From: UBA4738 sp002413305
GTDB lineage: Bacteria > Actinomycetota > UBA4738
Direction: 5' to 3'
Length of the DNA: 7,784 bases
NCBI GenBank assembly: GCA_036847185.1
Contig: DAIUAM010000092.1
Location: forward strand, 1-7,784
The number at the start of each line of letters is the position of its first letter. Within the stretch, counting starts at the first letter, position 1. Made by a program: the position numbers and the translations under genes. This document shows, piece by piece, positions 1 to 6,429 of the stretch. The notes beneath the pieces are model-generated. The model ran no database searches and was not told the DNA's origin. It saw only the letters and a program-made list of their open reading frames with translations.

Positions 1-66
1 GCCCTTCGAATAGGGAAGGCCCGGGTCCCGGTCGGACACCACGATGACCTTGTCGCCTGTGGCCAT
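1..66 (-). CDS. N-terminus of a probable glycosyltransferase (partial, runs off the window)
   Basis: Only the first 22 codons are present. They read MATGDKVIVVSDRDPGLPYS and then KG before the window ends. A short hydrophobic beta strand (VIVVS) followed by D-R-D-P and a P-Y-S-K-G turn resembles the first beta strand and loop of GT-B fold glycosyltransferases (GT4-type, where the loop often reads P-x-x-G). This is inference from 22 residues and a neighbouring glycosyltransferase. The ATG at 66-64 follows the stop of the preceding in-frame ORF by two bases, and an AAGGA stands nine bases upstream, which supports this start. It would be the last visible gene of the minus-strand polysaccharide operon. 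Any nucleotide-binding protein with an N-terminal Rossmann strand is an alternative. Confidence 0.45.
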   Translation of the reverse strand, partial: MATGDKVIVVSDRDPGLPYSKG

Positions 67-68
67 GA

Positions 69-257
69 TCACGTTTCCTTCAGCCGCCGGCCGGCTCGTT
101 CGGCCGCCAGCTCGAGGACCTCACGCAGGAGGTCGTCCACATCCCCGTCTCCACCGACCGACCTCGGCCGGTTGTCCACGAAGGCCACCTCGGCTCCGCG
201 CGCCACCGCGCTCCGCGCCGCGACGTCCACTTCGACGAGACCTTCACCACCCGGCAC
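69..257 (-). CDS. Doubtful small ORF (62 codons) in frame behind the glycosyltransferase stop
   Basis: This stretch is open from a GTG at 257 to a TGA at 71-69, and it is in the same frame as the glycosyltransferase that stops at 276. The product would be acidic to mixed, with a predicted beta strand (GAEVAFVDNRP) and a helix near the C-terminus (DDLLREVLELAAERAGRR). I recognise no family. There is no convincing Shine-Dalgarno before the GTG. It could be a small coupled protein between the two glycosyltransferase genes, a former C-terminal extension cut off by a new stop, or spacer that is open only because of high GC. The next ATG begins two bases after its stop, which is what a coupled gene would show and slightly favours translation. 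Confidence 0.25.
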   Translation of the reverse strand: MPGGEGLVEVDVAARSAVARGAEVAFVDNRPRSVGGDGDVDDLLREVLELAAERAGRRLKET

Positions 258-275
258 CCGGCCGTTCGCTGGAGG

Positions 276-1484
276 TCACGCGGAGACGCTCGGTCGAGCC
301 CTCTCCGAGAGAATCTCCTCGTACAGGAGCTCGTAAGCGCGCCCTACCGTCGACCAGTCGTATCGCGGACGGACGTACGCGCCTCCTGCTTGGCCGACTT
401 TCCTCGCCAGCGCATCGTCCTCCAGCACACGGACGACGTGCGCTGCCAGTTCCTCCCCCGTCGATCCGACCAGTAACTCCCGTCCGGAAGTCACGTCGTC
501 CATTCCTTGGTGGCCAAGCGGCGTGACGACGGCTGGGAGATCGGTGGCCATGGCTTCGAGCAGCTTGGTCTTCATCCCCGTTCCGTCCAGGAACGGCCCG
601 ACCCACAAGCAGCTGCCTGTCAGCCACGCCCGCATGTCCTCCACGGGCCCGATCACCTCGACGCCCGGAAGGCCCCCTAGATCAAGGACCGCTGGCGCGG
701 GGTCGCGGCCCACGATCACCAGGTGAGCACGTGGCACAACGACCCGCACGCGGGGGAGGATGCTCTTGGCCAGGTATTCGACGGCCCGCACGTTCGGAGC
801 GTAGTCCAAGGCGCCGTGAAAGACGATCCGCATACGATCCACGATGGCGTCGGGGTCCGGGGCGTACGCGCTCGCGTCCAAACCGATCGGGATCACGGCA
901 AAGCGGAGGGTCGGATCCCGGTCGCGGAGTTCGGTGAGGTCCCTGCGGTTGCACACGATGACGCGGTCGAACCCCCGGTATTCCGTGCTCTCGAACCGAC
1001 GGATCCGTTTCGCGTCCGCCCGGAACGCGGCCGCTCGAAGGCCCGTCGATCCTTCCGCTCTGGCGTCCACGTTCAAATGCCACGTGTCAAGCGCTGCAAG
1101 GACCTTTGGGCGCGTCCCGAGCTCGCGCCGCAGCCAGGCAAGCTTTCCGGGCCCGACGTGTACGATATCGGGCCTGAATCGGTCGACCTCGTGCCGCAGA
1201 GGACCGACCAGGCCCTGGACGAGCCGCCTCACGCGGAGGGGACGCCGAAGGGCGACGGCGAGCGCCAGGTCCTCCGCGTTCTCGAGGGAAGACGGCCTCA
1301 CATACGGAACGACTCGCATGTCGGCGTCGATGGCGGCGACATGCGACTGGTCAGGATACCGGTATCCGATGAGCCGAACCTCATGGCGTCTTCCCAGCTC
1401 GGGCACGAGCCCCTGCAGCTGCCGTCTGAACCCATTGTTCGTGGGGTGAAACGGCACATCGGAAGCGCAGATCAGGATGCGCAC
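276..1484 (-). CDS. GT4-like (group 1) glycosyltransferase, 402 aa
   Basis: A cytoplasmic or membrane-associated GT-B fold enzyme expected to move a sugar from a nucleotide-sugar donor onto a lipid-linked acceptor in polysaccharide synthesis; donor and acceptor cannot be read from sequence. The N-terminal domain opens with the strand MRILICASDVPFHPTNNGFR (residues 1-20), with the acceptor-side glycine loop at N-N-G. FDRVIVCNRRDLTEL (172-186) is the usual interdomain segment, and the C-terminal domain starts at FHGALDYAPNVRAVEYL (222-238). The donor-site region is GTGMKTKLLEAMATDLPAVV (301-320), including the conserved glutamate at 310 in K-L-L-E-A-M. About 400 aa is normal for the family. The start is GTG at 1484; a GAGGGG at 1496-1491 lies six bases upstream. 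The upstream kinase-like gene stops at 1488, three bases before, so the two are probably translationally coupled. No lesion is visible. Confidence 0.9.
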   Translation of the reverse strand: MRILICASDVPFHPTNNGFRRQLQGLVPELGRRHEVRLIGYRYPDQSHVAAIDADMRVVPYVRPSSLENAEDLALAVALRRPLRVRRLVQGLVGPLRHEVDRFRPDIVHVGPGKLAWLRRELGTRPKVLAALDTWHLNVDARAEGSTGLRAAAFRADAKRIRRFESTEYRGFDRVIVCNRRDLTELRDRDPTLRFAVIPIGLDASAYAPDPDAIVDRMRIVFHGALDYAPNVRAVEYLAKSILPRVRVVVPRAHLVIVGRDPAPAVLDLGGLPGVEVIGPVEDMRAWLTGSCLWVGPFLDGTGMKTKLLEAMATDLPAVVTPLGHQGMDDVTSGRELLVGSTGEELAAHVVRVLEDDALARKVGQAGGAYVRPRYDWSTVGRAYELLYEEILSERARPSVSA

Positions 1485-1487
1485 CCC

Positions 1488-2810
1488 TCACCCCTCGCCT
1501 CGGATCGGCTTCCTACGATCCTTTTCTCGTACCCTGTGTTCCCTACCTGTCCACGTTTTCCATCGTCGCGCGTATCCGCGCCAGATGATCGCTGTAGCCT
1601 CCCGCCGAAGGGCTTCGGCATCACGAGACGCATCGATCACGACCCCGCCACGCAGGCGAGGCACGAGTTCCCCCCAAGCGTGCCGCTCCCTCTCCAGAAC
1701 GGGAAGATCGTGCCCCGGTTTCCTCCTCAGCAGCATTTCGCTTGGCGTGTCGAGCAGGAGGGACAGATCGGGCGGAGGGCAGGCATGAGCCAGCAGCCAA
1801 CGGTAGGCCCGGGTACGGAGGCTGCGGCCTGCGCGGCCCGGGATCCGAGCATCGTGAGTGTAACGGTCGAACAGGACGAGCCGACCCCTGCGCTGATGGT
1901 AGGCCGCTCGCAACCAGCGGGTCCATTGCGTGCTGAGTCGGGCCGCCAGCCCAAGCCCCGGGATGGTCGCGCCCTGCCGGCTGGGCTGTTGATGAAGCCC
2001 CATGTATACCGATCGACTCGGGAAGTAAAACGTCTGCTCGATCCCTGAGGCGAGCGTCGACTTCCCCGCGCCGTCCAGGCCGAGCAGCGCAACCCCCAAC
2101 CCGCGCCGCCAACGCAAAGCGAGCCACTTCCCTGACCATCGCCACATCCGGTTCACGAACTCACGGCGGCGAACCTCGCGGCGGCGCTGCCGTCGCCACG
2201 AGGCCGTGAGCTGCTGTCCAAGATCGGCAAGCGCCTCCGAGTTGCCGAGGCGGGCCTGCTCGATGATCCGGGTCGAACTCCACGCCGACGGGGATACGGA
2301 ATCGACGAACCTGGCCAGGGGCCCGTCCCCGGCCGCCCGCGAGGCGAGGTCCGCCAGGCGACCGGGGTCGATCGAACGGATCGAAGCCCTCTCGTCGATG
2401 AGCCGGTGGAGCAGGAGGGCCCAAGCCGCGTCCTGATCGCATAGCACCGGGACGCCTGCCGCGCGTTCTCGTCGCGCGAGACACTCTGACTCCGTATGGG
2501 TGGGAAGGACAAAGCCCGGCCCGAAGGCGAGCTCGGTCACGACGTCGAGCTTGATCCAAACGTCGGTGGCCGGCTCGTAGGTCAGGAAGAACGCGTGCGA
2601 CCCGTGGCCCCACGCCGGGATCCGGGCGAAGCCCATCCTCTCGACAAGGGCGTGGATGAGCGAGAAGTCGGAGGCCGCAACAAGCAAGTCGACGTCGCCT
2701 CCAAGGGCGAGCGGCGAGTCCTCTCCCCGGAGCAGGCACCAGACGATATCCGCATCGTCCAGTTCATTGAATACCGCTGTGAGCTTGGGATGAATCTGGC
2801 TTGCATGCAT
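1488..2810 (-). CDS. Two-domain protein: nucleotidyltransferase-like fold plus thymidylate-kinase-like P-loop domain (about 440 aa)
   Basis: From the ATG at 2810 the product is 440 aa. Residues about 20-170 carry a nucleotidyltransferase-fold signature: LRG (27-29), then GGDVDLLV (37-44) with the D-x-D pair at 39 and 41, and later WIKLDVV. A basic linker (R-R-Q-R-R-R-E-V-R-R-R) near 206-216 leads to a P-loop domain with Walker A GLDGAGKST (244-252), a DRY-type motif LFDRYTHD (313-320) and LLLDTP (352-357), all as in thymidylate kinases and relatives. The domain calls follow from motifs; the substrate is unknown. Similar kinase-like proteins occur in polysaccharide loci, where a role in phosphorylating a sugar, nucleotide or lipid has been presumed. 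The start is uncertain: the frame stays open to a GTG at 2966, adding 52 Pro/Arg-rich residues, and neither start has a clear Shine-Dalgarno. The decayed IS110 begins just upstream, so the native promoter or N-terminus may have been disturbed. It is the first visible gene of the operon. Confidence 0.8.
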   Translation of the reverse strand: MHASQIHPKLTAVFNELDDADIVWCLLRGEDSPLALGGDVDLLVAASDFSLIHALVERMGFARIPAWGHGSHAFFLTYEPATDVWIKLDVVTELAFGPGFVLPTHTESECLARRERAAGVPVLCDQDAAWALLLHRLIDERASIRSIDPGRLADLASRAAGDGPLARFVDSVSPSAWSSTRIIEQARLGNSEALADLGQQLTASWRRQRRREVRRREFVNRMWRWSGKWLALRWRRGLGVALLGLDGAGKSTLASGIEQTFYFPSRSVYMGLHQQPSRQGATIPGLGLAARLSTQWTRWLRAAYHQRRGRLVLFDRYTHDARIPGRAGRSLRTRAYRWLLAHACPPPDLSLLLDTPSEMLLRRKPGHDLPVLERERHAWGELVPRLRGGVVIDASRDAEALRREATAIIWRGYARRWKTWTGREHRVREKDRRKPIRGEG

Positions 2811-3028
2811 GAAGTTAGGGAGGGCGCCATCAGCCCGTGGAAGGTCTTCGCGCGCGGGCACGGGTTGTGGAGCTGACGACACATCTCGACCGGGCAGCCG
2901 ATGGGTACTTGCGCGGGTCTGTCGTCCTGGCATCGGGTACGGGATAGTAGCAGGGATGGGCAACACACCCTGAAGGGTTGGTCCGGAGCGCCCTCAGCCC
3001 GGAGGGCACAAGGTGAGCCGCGGCGCAC
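2811..3028. other. Junction between the polysaccharide operon and the IS110 remnant
   Basis: No convincing gene here apart from the possible 52-codon extension of the kinase-like protein (2811-2966, minus). A short perfect hairpin, GCCCTC (2990-2995) with GAGGGC (3002-3007), lies where the 5' noncoding end of an IS110 element would be expected. I could not fix the left boundary of the element or find a promoter for the operon. Confidence 0.4.
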
Positions 3029-4234
3029 TTGGCGGCACCTCAGTGGGCTTGGGACACGGCCGAGCTCAAGCGCGAGCTCCACCGGCCGACGCGATCAGCA
3101 GACCCGGACGTTCGCAACAACGCTCTCTCAGCTCGAGGCGCTCGGAGACTGGCTCAGCGGCCTCGGGGTAACCCTGGCCGGGATGGAAGCCACCGGGATC
3201 TACTGGAGGACGGTGTTCGAGGCTCTGGAGCCCAGGATGGAGTGCTGGCTGATCAACGCTCAGCACCTGCACAACGTCCCGGGTCGCAAGACCGACATGA
3301 TCGACTCCGCCTGGATCTGCCAGCCCGTGGAGCACGCCTGGTCCGCCCGAGCTTCGTGCCACCCGCGAGCGATCCGGGATCTGCGGGACCTCCCGCGGCC
3401 TCGCAAGGCCCAGTCCGACGAGCGGACCAGGGCCATCCAGCGCGTGGAGAAGGTGCTGCAAGGTGCGGGGGTCAAGCTGACCTCGGTGGCCTCGCAGGCA
3501 TTCTCGAAGTCTGCCCGGGCCATGCTCGAGGCCCTGGTGGCCGGCACCACCGACCCGGTCGTGCTCGCCCAGCTCGCACGGGGACGACTGCGTTCGAAGA
3601 TCCCCAGCTCCAGGAGGCGCTCGCCAGCCGCTTTCGCGCCGAGCACCACGCCACGCTCATCACCCAGCTTCTCGCCCACATCGACGTGCTCGATGGCGCC
3701 ATCGCCTCCCTGGACGGCAGGATCGCCGAGCGTACGGCCGAGCTGGAGGACCTGATGGAGCTGGTGTGCACGATCCCGGGCGTTGCTCGCAGGACGGCCG
3801 AGGTGCTGATCGCCGAGTGCGGGGTGGACATGAGCGTGTTCCCCTCCTCCGGGCACCTAGCCTCGTGGGCCGGGATCTGCCCGGGCAACAACCGCTCCGG
3901 AGGCAAGAGCCGTTCCGGGCGGACGCGACCCGGCTCGAGGTAGCTCCGCCAGGCCCTTACGGAGGCAGCGCGGGCCGCGGCCCGCAGCAAGGGCACCTAC
4001 CTCGCATCCCACCACGCCCCAGATCCGTGGCCGAAGAGGTGGACCGAAGGCGGTCGGGGCCACCCGCCACGACATCCTCGTCGCCTCCTACCACATCGTT
4101 CGCGATCGGGTCCCGTTCAGGGAGCTGGGCGCTGACTGGCTGGCCCGGCGCCATTCCGTCGAGCACCGCACCACTCGCCTCGTCGTCAGCTGGAGGCCCT
4201 CGGGCACAAGGTCACGATCGAGCCAGCCGCCTGA
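3029..4234 (+). pseudogene. IS110-family recombinase/transposase, decayed by frameshifts and a nonsense codon
   Basis: Family landmarks appear in order across frames. A degenerate N-terminus has WDTAELKREL near 3044-3073. Then TRTFATTLSQLEALGDWL (from 3102), GMEATGIYW, and GRKTDMIDSAW keep the catalytic Glu and Asp residues of the RuvC-like DEDD domain. The C-terminal serine domain reads IPGVARRTAEVLIAECG, SWAGICPGN and SGGKSRSGRTR. Lesions visible by comparison with the family pattern are: one base missing in the C run at 3602-3605; TAG at 3941-3943 where the family has Trp (GSR-stop-LRQALTEAARAAA); one extra base in the C run at 4017-4020; and one base missing near 4187-4188, after which LEALGHKVTIEPAA runs to TGA at 4232-4234. 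The N-terminal GLD-type motif also seems shifted. Correcting these restores an almost full-length protein of about 400 aa. The start is approximate. The element is probably inactive unless the indels are sequencing errors. Confidence 0.85.
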
Positions 4235-4305
4235 CGCTCGCCGCCTAGCCAGCAGCTGCCGGCTCCGGCTCCCGGGGTCTTCGTGGAACGTGCCTGGCCA
4301 GCACG

Positions 4306-4374
4306 GAGCCACGGAGGATTCACACCTCAGCCGTGGCCTTCTTCGCAGGCGAGAGCACCTACCGCTCGAGATGA
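4306..4374 (+). pseudogene. C-terminal tail of IS3-family OrfA
   Basis: The frame ending at TGA 4372-4374 reads SAVAFFAGESTYRSR before the stop. This resembles the end of IS3-family OrfA proteins, which typically close with a run like KKAAAFFA-R/K-E. The rest of OrfA, including its helix-turn-helix, is absent; only about 70 bp separate this tail from the IS110 remnant. The TGA overlaps the ATG of the OrfB stub in ATGA, preserving the close OrfA/OrfB arrangement of the family. Confidence 0.6.
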
Positions 4375-4608
4375 CCTACGAGCTGGTGGATGCGGAGAAG
4401 GCCAACTACCCGACGACGACCCTGTGCCGGATCCTGGGGATCTCCACGAGCTCCTTCTACGAGTGGCGCCCACGCCGGGCGGATCCGTCGGCCCGGGCCA
4501 GGGGCCACGCTGCGCTCACGGAGCGGATCAGGAAGATCCACGCTCAGTCCCGCGGCACGTACGGCGCCCCTCGCATCCAAGCGGAGCTCCGTCTCGGGGA
4601 GGACATCT
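4371..4608 (+). pseudogene. IS3-family OrfB transposase, N-terminal fragment
   Basis: From the ATG at 4371 the frame reads MTYELVDAEKANYPTTTLCR, then ILGISTSSFYEW, then the HTH_21-type segment RIRKIHAQSRGTYGAPRI followed by QAELRLGED. This is the characteristic first 80 residues of IS3-family OrfB (IRE-H-x-x-S-R-x-x-Y-G-A-P-R-I). The similarity stops at about 4608. The frame stays open to 4808 but the added residues do not look like transposase, and the whole rve catalytic domain with its DDE triad is missing. The fragment is therefore non-functional. It is the relic of an element truncated on both sides: OrfA lost on the left, most of OrfB on the right. It sits between the IS110 remnant and the intact integrase-core element. 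Confidence 0.85.
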
Positions 4609-4774
4609 TTGGATGGCGTCGTCCCTCCTCATCTGGCTTCTTGCCCGTTGGTGATTCGGAAGGCGGTAGCCTTCCACGACACGGGGAATTGCACCTCACA
4701 TTTCCACCGCGAAGGTCCACGACCTGCTGGGACGTTCGAGGACATCTCGTGAGTAACCTCTGCCTTGGCCCCAT
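4609..4774. other. Short segment with solo IS-end-like motifs
   Basis: No gene. It follows the break in the IS3 OrfB fragment and precedes the intact element. It contains a good match (4735-4757) to the right outer end of the intact element, and a weaker match (about 4688-4713) to the left-end motif. A 10-bp direct repeat, GAGGACATCT, lies at 4599-4608 and 4738-4747. Confidence 0.5.
4735..4757 (-). repeat. Solo copy of the integrase-core element's right outer end motif
   Basis: Read on the minus strand this is GTTACTCACGAG followed by ATGTCCTCGAA. The right outer end of the intact element (6364-6339, minus) is GTTGACTCACGAG, AA, ATGTCCGCGAA. The two differ by one missing G, two missing A and one substitution. 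It has the orientation of a right end but lies 18 bp outside the left end of the intact element, so it probably belongs to a lost relative. Confidence 0.6.
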
Positions 4775-4837
4775 GTTGCCTCACGTCAACATGTCCGCGA
4801 ACGGGTAATCGTTGCCTCATCGGAAAATGTCCGCGAA
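4775..4837 (+). repeat. Left end: two tandem 27-bp transposase-binding-like motifs
   Basis: Copies at 4775-4801 and 4811-4837 share GTTGCCTCA at the outer part and ATGTCCGCGAA at the inner part, with an unrelated six-base spacer (GTCAAC, CGGAAA). The period is 36 bp. They pair in inverted orientation with two copies at 6304-6364. Paired conserved half-sites with a variable spacer are what a DNA-binding protein contacting two sites would leave. Confidence 0.8.
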
Positions 4838-4934
4838 CGGTGGCGGGTTCACCTCCTCTCATCGCTCGTCGTTGACGTCCGGCGTCTCGTCGACCCCAGT
4901 GGCCTGAGTGCGCCGGCGGAAGGGGTACCAAGGC

Positions 4935-6245
4935 CTATCTCCTTCCCGATCGGGCCTCTGCGCGGCGTTGAGAGCCCCGTTTGCCGGGCGTACCCCCGGG
5001 AACGGCCGGACCTCGATCAGGGGCAGTCACAGCGACGCGACCTGAACCGTCGCGCCTCGACCCGGTCGTCGCAGTCATGGCCTCGGTGCGACGGCGCTGC
5101 TCCTTCAACCGCCCCCGCCTCAGGAGCTCGTCCTGGCACCGGCCGATCTCCCGCTGGATCTGTGCGGGGTTCATCTCCAGATGCTCGGCCTCCAGCCGGC
5201 GTTTGGCCGCCTTGGAGACGTGCTCGGAGGCCAGCACCCGGCGGTACGGGGTCCGGGCCGTGTCGTATCGCCGGGTCACCTTGGCCCCATCCCGGATCTT
5301 CTCGGCGAGCTTCATGACCGGCTGGAAGTGGTTCACCCACAGCCGGAGGTGGGAGTACAGCTCCTTCAGGACCTCGAGCTCTCCCTCGGTGTCGTAGCGG
5401 GCGTAGCCGACGTGCTGTCGTACCACCGTCCAGTTCTTCTGCTCGACGAAGCAGGAGTCGTTCTTGCGGTAGGCCCGGCCCCTGGTGAAGGTGATCTCCT
5501 CGGCCAGGCAGTACCGGTACAGCTCGTCGTTGATGAACTCCGCGCCGTTGTCGGAGTCCAGTCCCAGCAGGTCAAAGGGCAGCAGCGACCGGATCCGCTT
5601 GAGCTCAGCGAACACCCACACCTGGGCCTTGTTCTTCAAGGCCGCCGGCTCGGTCCACCCGGTGGCCACGTCGGTGGCATCCAGGCTCTGGCAGTAGTCG
5701 CCCGCGGCCACCCCGCCGTCGTGGGCCACCAGGTCGACCTGCAGGAACCCCGGTCGCTCCTCGTCCCAGTCGGCGAAGGTCCGGATGCGGATCTGGTGCT
5801 TGAGCAGCGTCCCGGGCTTGGTCCCGGAGCGGCCCCTGACCCTCAGGCGCTTGCGGGCTGGGGACAGACGCCGATCGATCGTCGCCGCCGACATGGCGAT
5901 GAGCTTGTCCCGAGCCTCGCCGGAAAGGGCCAGCTCCCCGAACCGCTCCAGGGCCTCGATGCCCTCGGCCATGAACGGAGCCAGGCGCTTGCCGCACAGG
6001 CCCCCGAACGTCGCCCACACGTCCTCCAAGGGCGCCTGGAGGTCCTCTCCGTAGCGAACCGGGCGCACCGGCCGAGTGCGAGGAGGCGCGGGACCTCGGC
6101 CTGCCTGACGAAGCGCCCTCCTGGCGTGGTCGCGGTTCCACCCGGTGAGGCCGCACAGCTCGTCCAGGACTCTGCCCTTCTCACCCTTGGAACCTCGCGT
6201 GTAGCGCCGGAGCATCTCCTTGGTGACCGCCTTGCGCTGTTCCAT
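4935..6245 (-). CDS. Integrase-core (rve, DD35E) transposase, about 436 aa
   Basis: The enzyme is expected to cut and join the ends of the surrounding element. From the ATG at 6245, residues 1-50 (RYTRGSKGEKGRVLDELCGL, then TGWNRDHARRAL) look like the N-terminal helix-turn-helix region. The catalytic domain shows FLQVDLVAHDGG (Asp171), LLGLDSDNGAEF (Asp232) and FVEQKNW (Glu268), with 35 residues between the last two, the retroviral-integrase-like DD35E pattern. The motif RAYRKNDSCFVEQKN is typical of integrase-core transposases. The basic C-terminal tail (from about 377) is unusual and may be non-conserved. The frame extends upstream to an ATG at 6314 and a TTG at 6329 inside the right end; I prefer 6245 because the HTH-type region begins there, with only a weak GGTGGGG upstream. 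I would place it in an IS481/ISNCY-like group, but the exact family is uncertain. No lesion seen. Confidence 0.88.
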   Translation of the reverse strand: MEQRKAVTKEMLRRYTRGSKGEKGRVLDELCGLTGWNRDHARRALRQAGRGPAPPRTRPVRPVRYGEDLQAPLEDVWATFGGLCGKRLAPFMAEGIEALERFGELALSGEARDKLIAMSAATIDRRLSPARKRLRVRGRSGTKPGTLLKHQIRIRTFADWDEERPGFLQVDLVAHDGGVAAGDYCQSLDATDVATGWTEPAALKNKAQVWVFAELKRIRSLLPFDLLGLDSDNGAEFINDELYRYCLAEEITFTRGRAYRKNDSCFVEQKNWTVVRQHVGYARYDTEGELEVLKELYSHLRLWVNHFQPVMKLAEKIRDGAKVTRRYDTARTPYRRVLASEHVSKAAKRRLEAEHLEMNPAQIQREIGRCQDELLRRGRLKEQRRRTEAMTATTGSRRDGSGRVAVTAPDRGPAVPGGTPGKRGSQRRAEARSGRR

Positions 6246-6303
6246 CGAAAGCCCCACCGGAGCGCCCCTTCCCTGGGTCGGAGACGGGGAAGGAGCGGCC
6301 ACT

Positions 6304-6364
6304 TTCGCGGACATCCCCTGGTGAGGCAACGATCCGGTTTCGCGGACATTTCTCGTGAGTCAAC
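6304..6364 (-). repeat. Right end: two tandem 26-27 bp motifs, inverted relative to the left end
   Basis: Copies at 6304-6330 (spacer of six) and 6339-6364 (spacer of five) repeat the left-end motif on the minus strand with a 35-bp period. The outer copy has GTTGACTCAC where the other three have GTTGCCTCA. The inner copy overlaps the 5' extension of the transposase frame, so transposase binding here could also affect its own transcription; that is inference. Confidence 0.8.
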
Positions 6365-6372
6365 TCGCACCC

Positions 6373-6402
6373 TTGACTGTGTCACAGTACACGGCGTATC
6401 GT
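6373..6402 (+). promoter_or_regulatory. Probable sigma-70-type promoter of the LamG gene
   Basis: TTGACT at 6373-6378 (five of six consensus -35 bases) is followed after 18 bp by TATCGT at 6397-6402 (four of six -10 bases), 28 bp before the start codon. The outer base of the intact element lies only eight bases upstream of the -35 box. Confidence 0.45.
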
Positions 6403-6429
6403 TCGAAACGCTCGGAAGGAGAAGGCATC

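Larger units (their letters stand above)
4775..6364 (-). mobile_element. Insertion sequence of about 1.59 kb with an integrase-core (DD35E) transposase and doubled end motifs
   Basis: The element is delimited by inverted ends. Left, reading inward: GTTGCCTCAC, six bases, ATGTCCGCGAA at 4775-4801, then again at 4811-4837. Right, on the minus strand reading inward: GTTGACTCAC, five bases, ATGTCCGCGAA at 6364-6339, then GTTGCCTCAC, six bases, ATGTCCGCGAA at 6330-6304. It encloses a single transposase gene that fills most of its length. I find no target-site duplication in the bases directly outside (left CCCAT, right TCGCA). The transposase frame is uninterrupted, so this looks like the youngest element in the window. 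Confidence 0.8.

Noticed and set aside
44..526. Plus-strand open frame at the left edge
   Set aside because: It overlaps the 3' part of the glycosyltransferase on the other strand, is extremely Arg/Pro-rich and has no motif or ribosome-binding site.
723..2048. Long plus-strand open frame (441 codons)
   Set aside because: It lies antisense to both the glycosyltransferase and the kinase-like gene, has no domain motifs and is rich in Pro/Arg/Gly as expected for the reverse of GC-rich coding DNA.
3260..3856. Minus-strand open frame across the IS110 gene
   Set aside because: It is a shadow of the IS110 coding sequence; the plus-strand frames carry the family motifs.
4290..4808. The whole 172-codon frame as one intact gene
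   Set aside because: Only the part up to about 4608 resembles IS3 OrfB; the remainder is a chance continuation that runs into the left end of the next element.
4775..4837. Tandem motif as a mini CRISPR array
   Set aside because: There are only two copies with a 9-bp gap, they are mirrored at the other end of the transposase gene, and there are no cas genes; they are IS ends.
2901..6364. A composite transposon or new defence island in the central region
   Set aside because: The three elements belong to different families, two are broken, and no cargo gene lies between matching ends.
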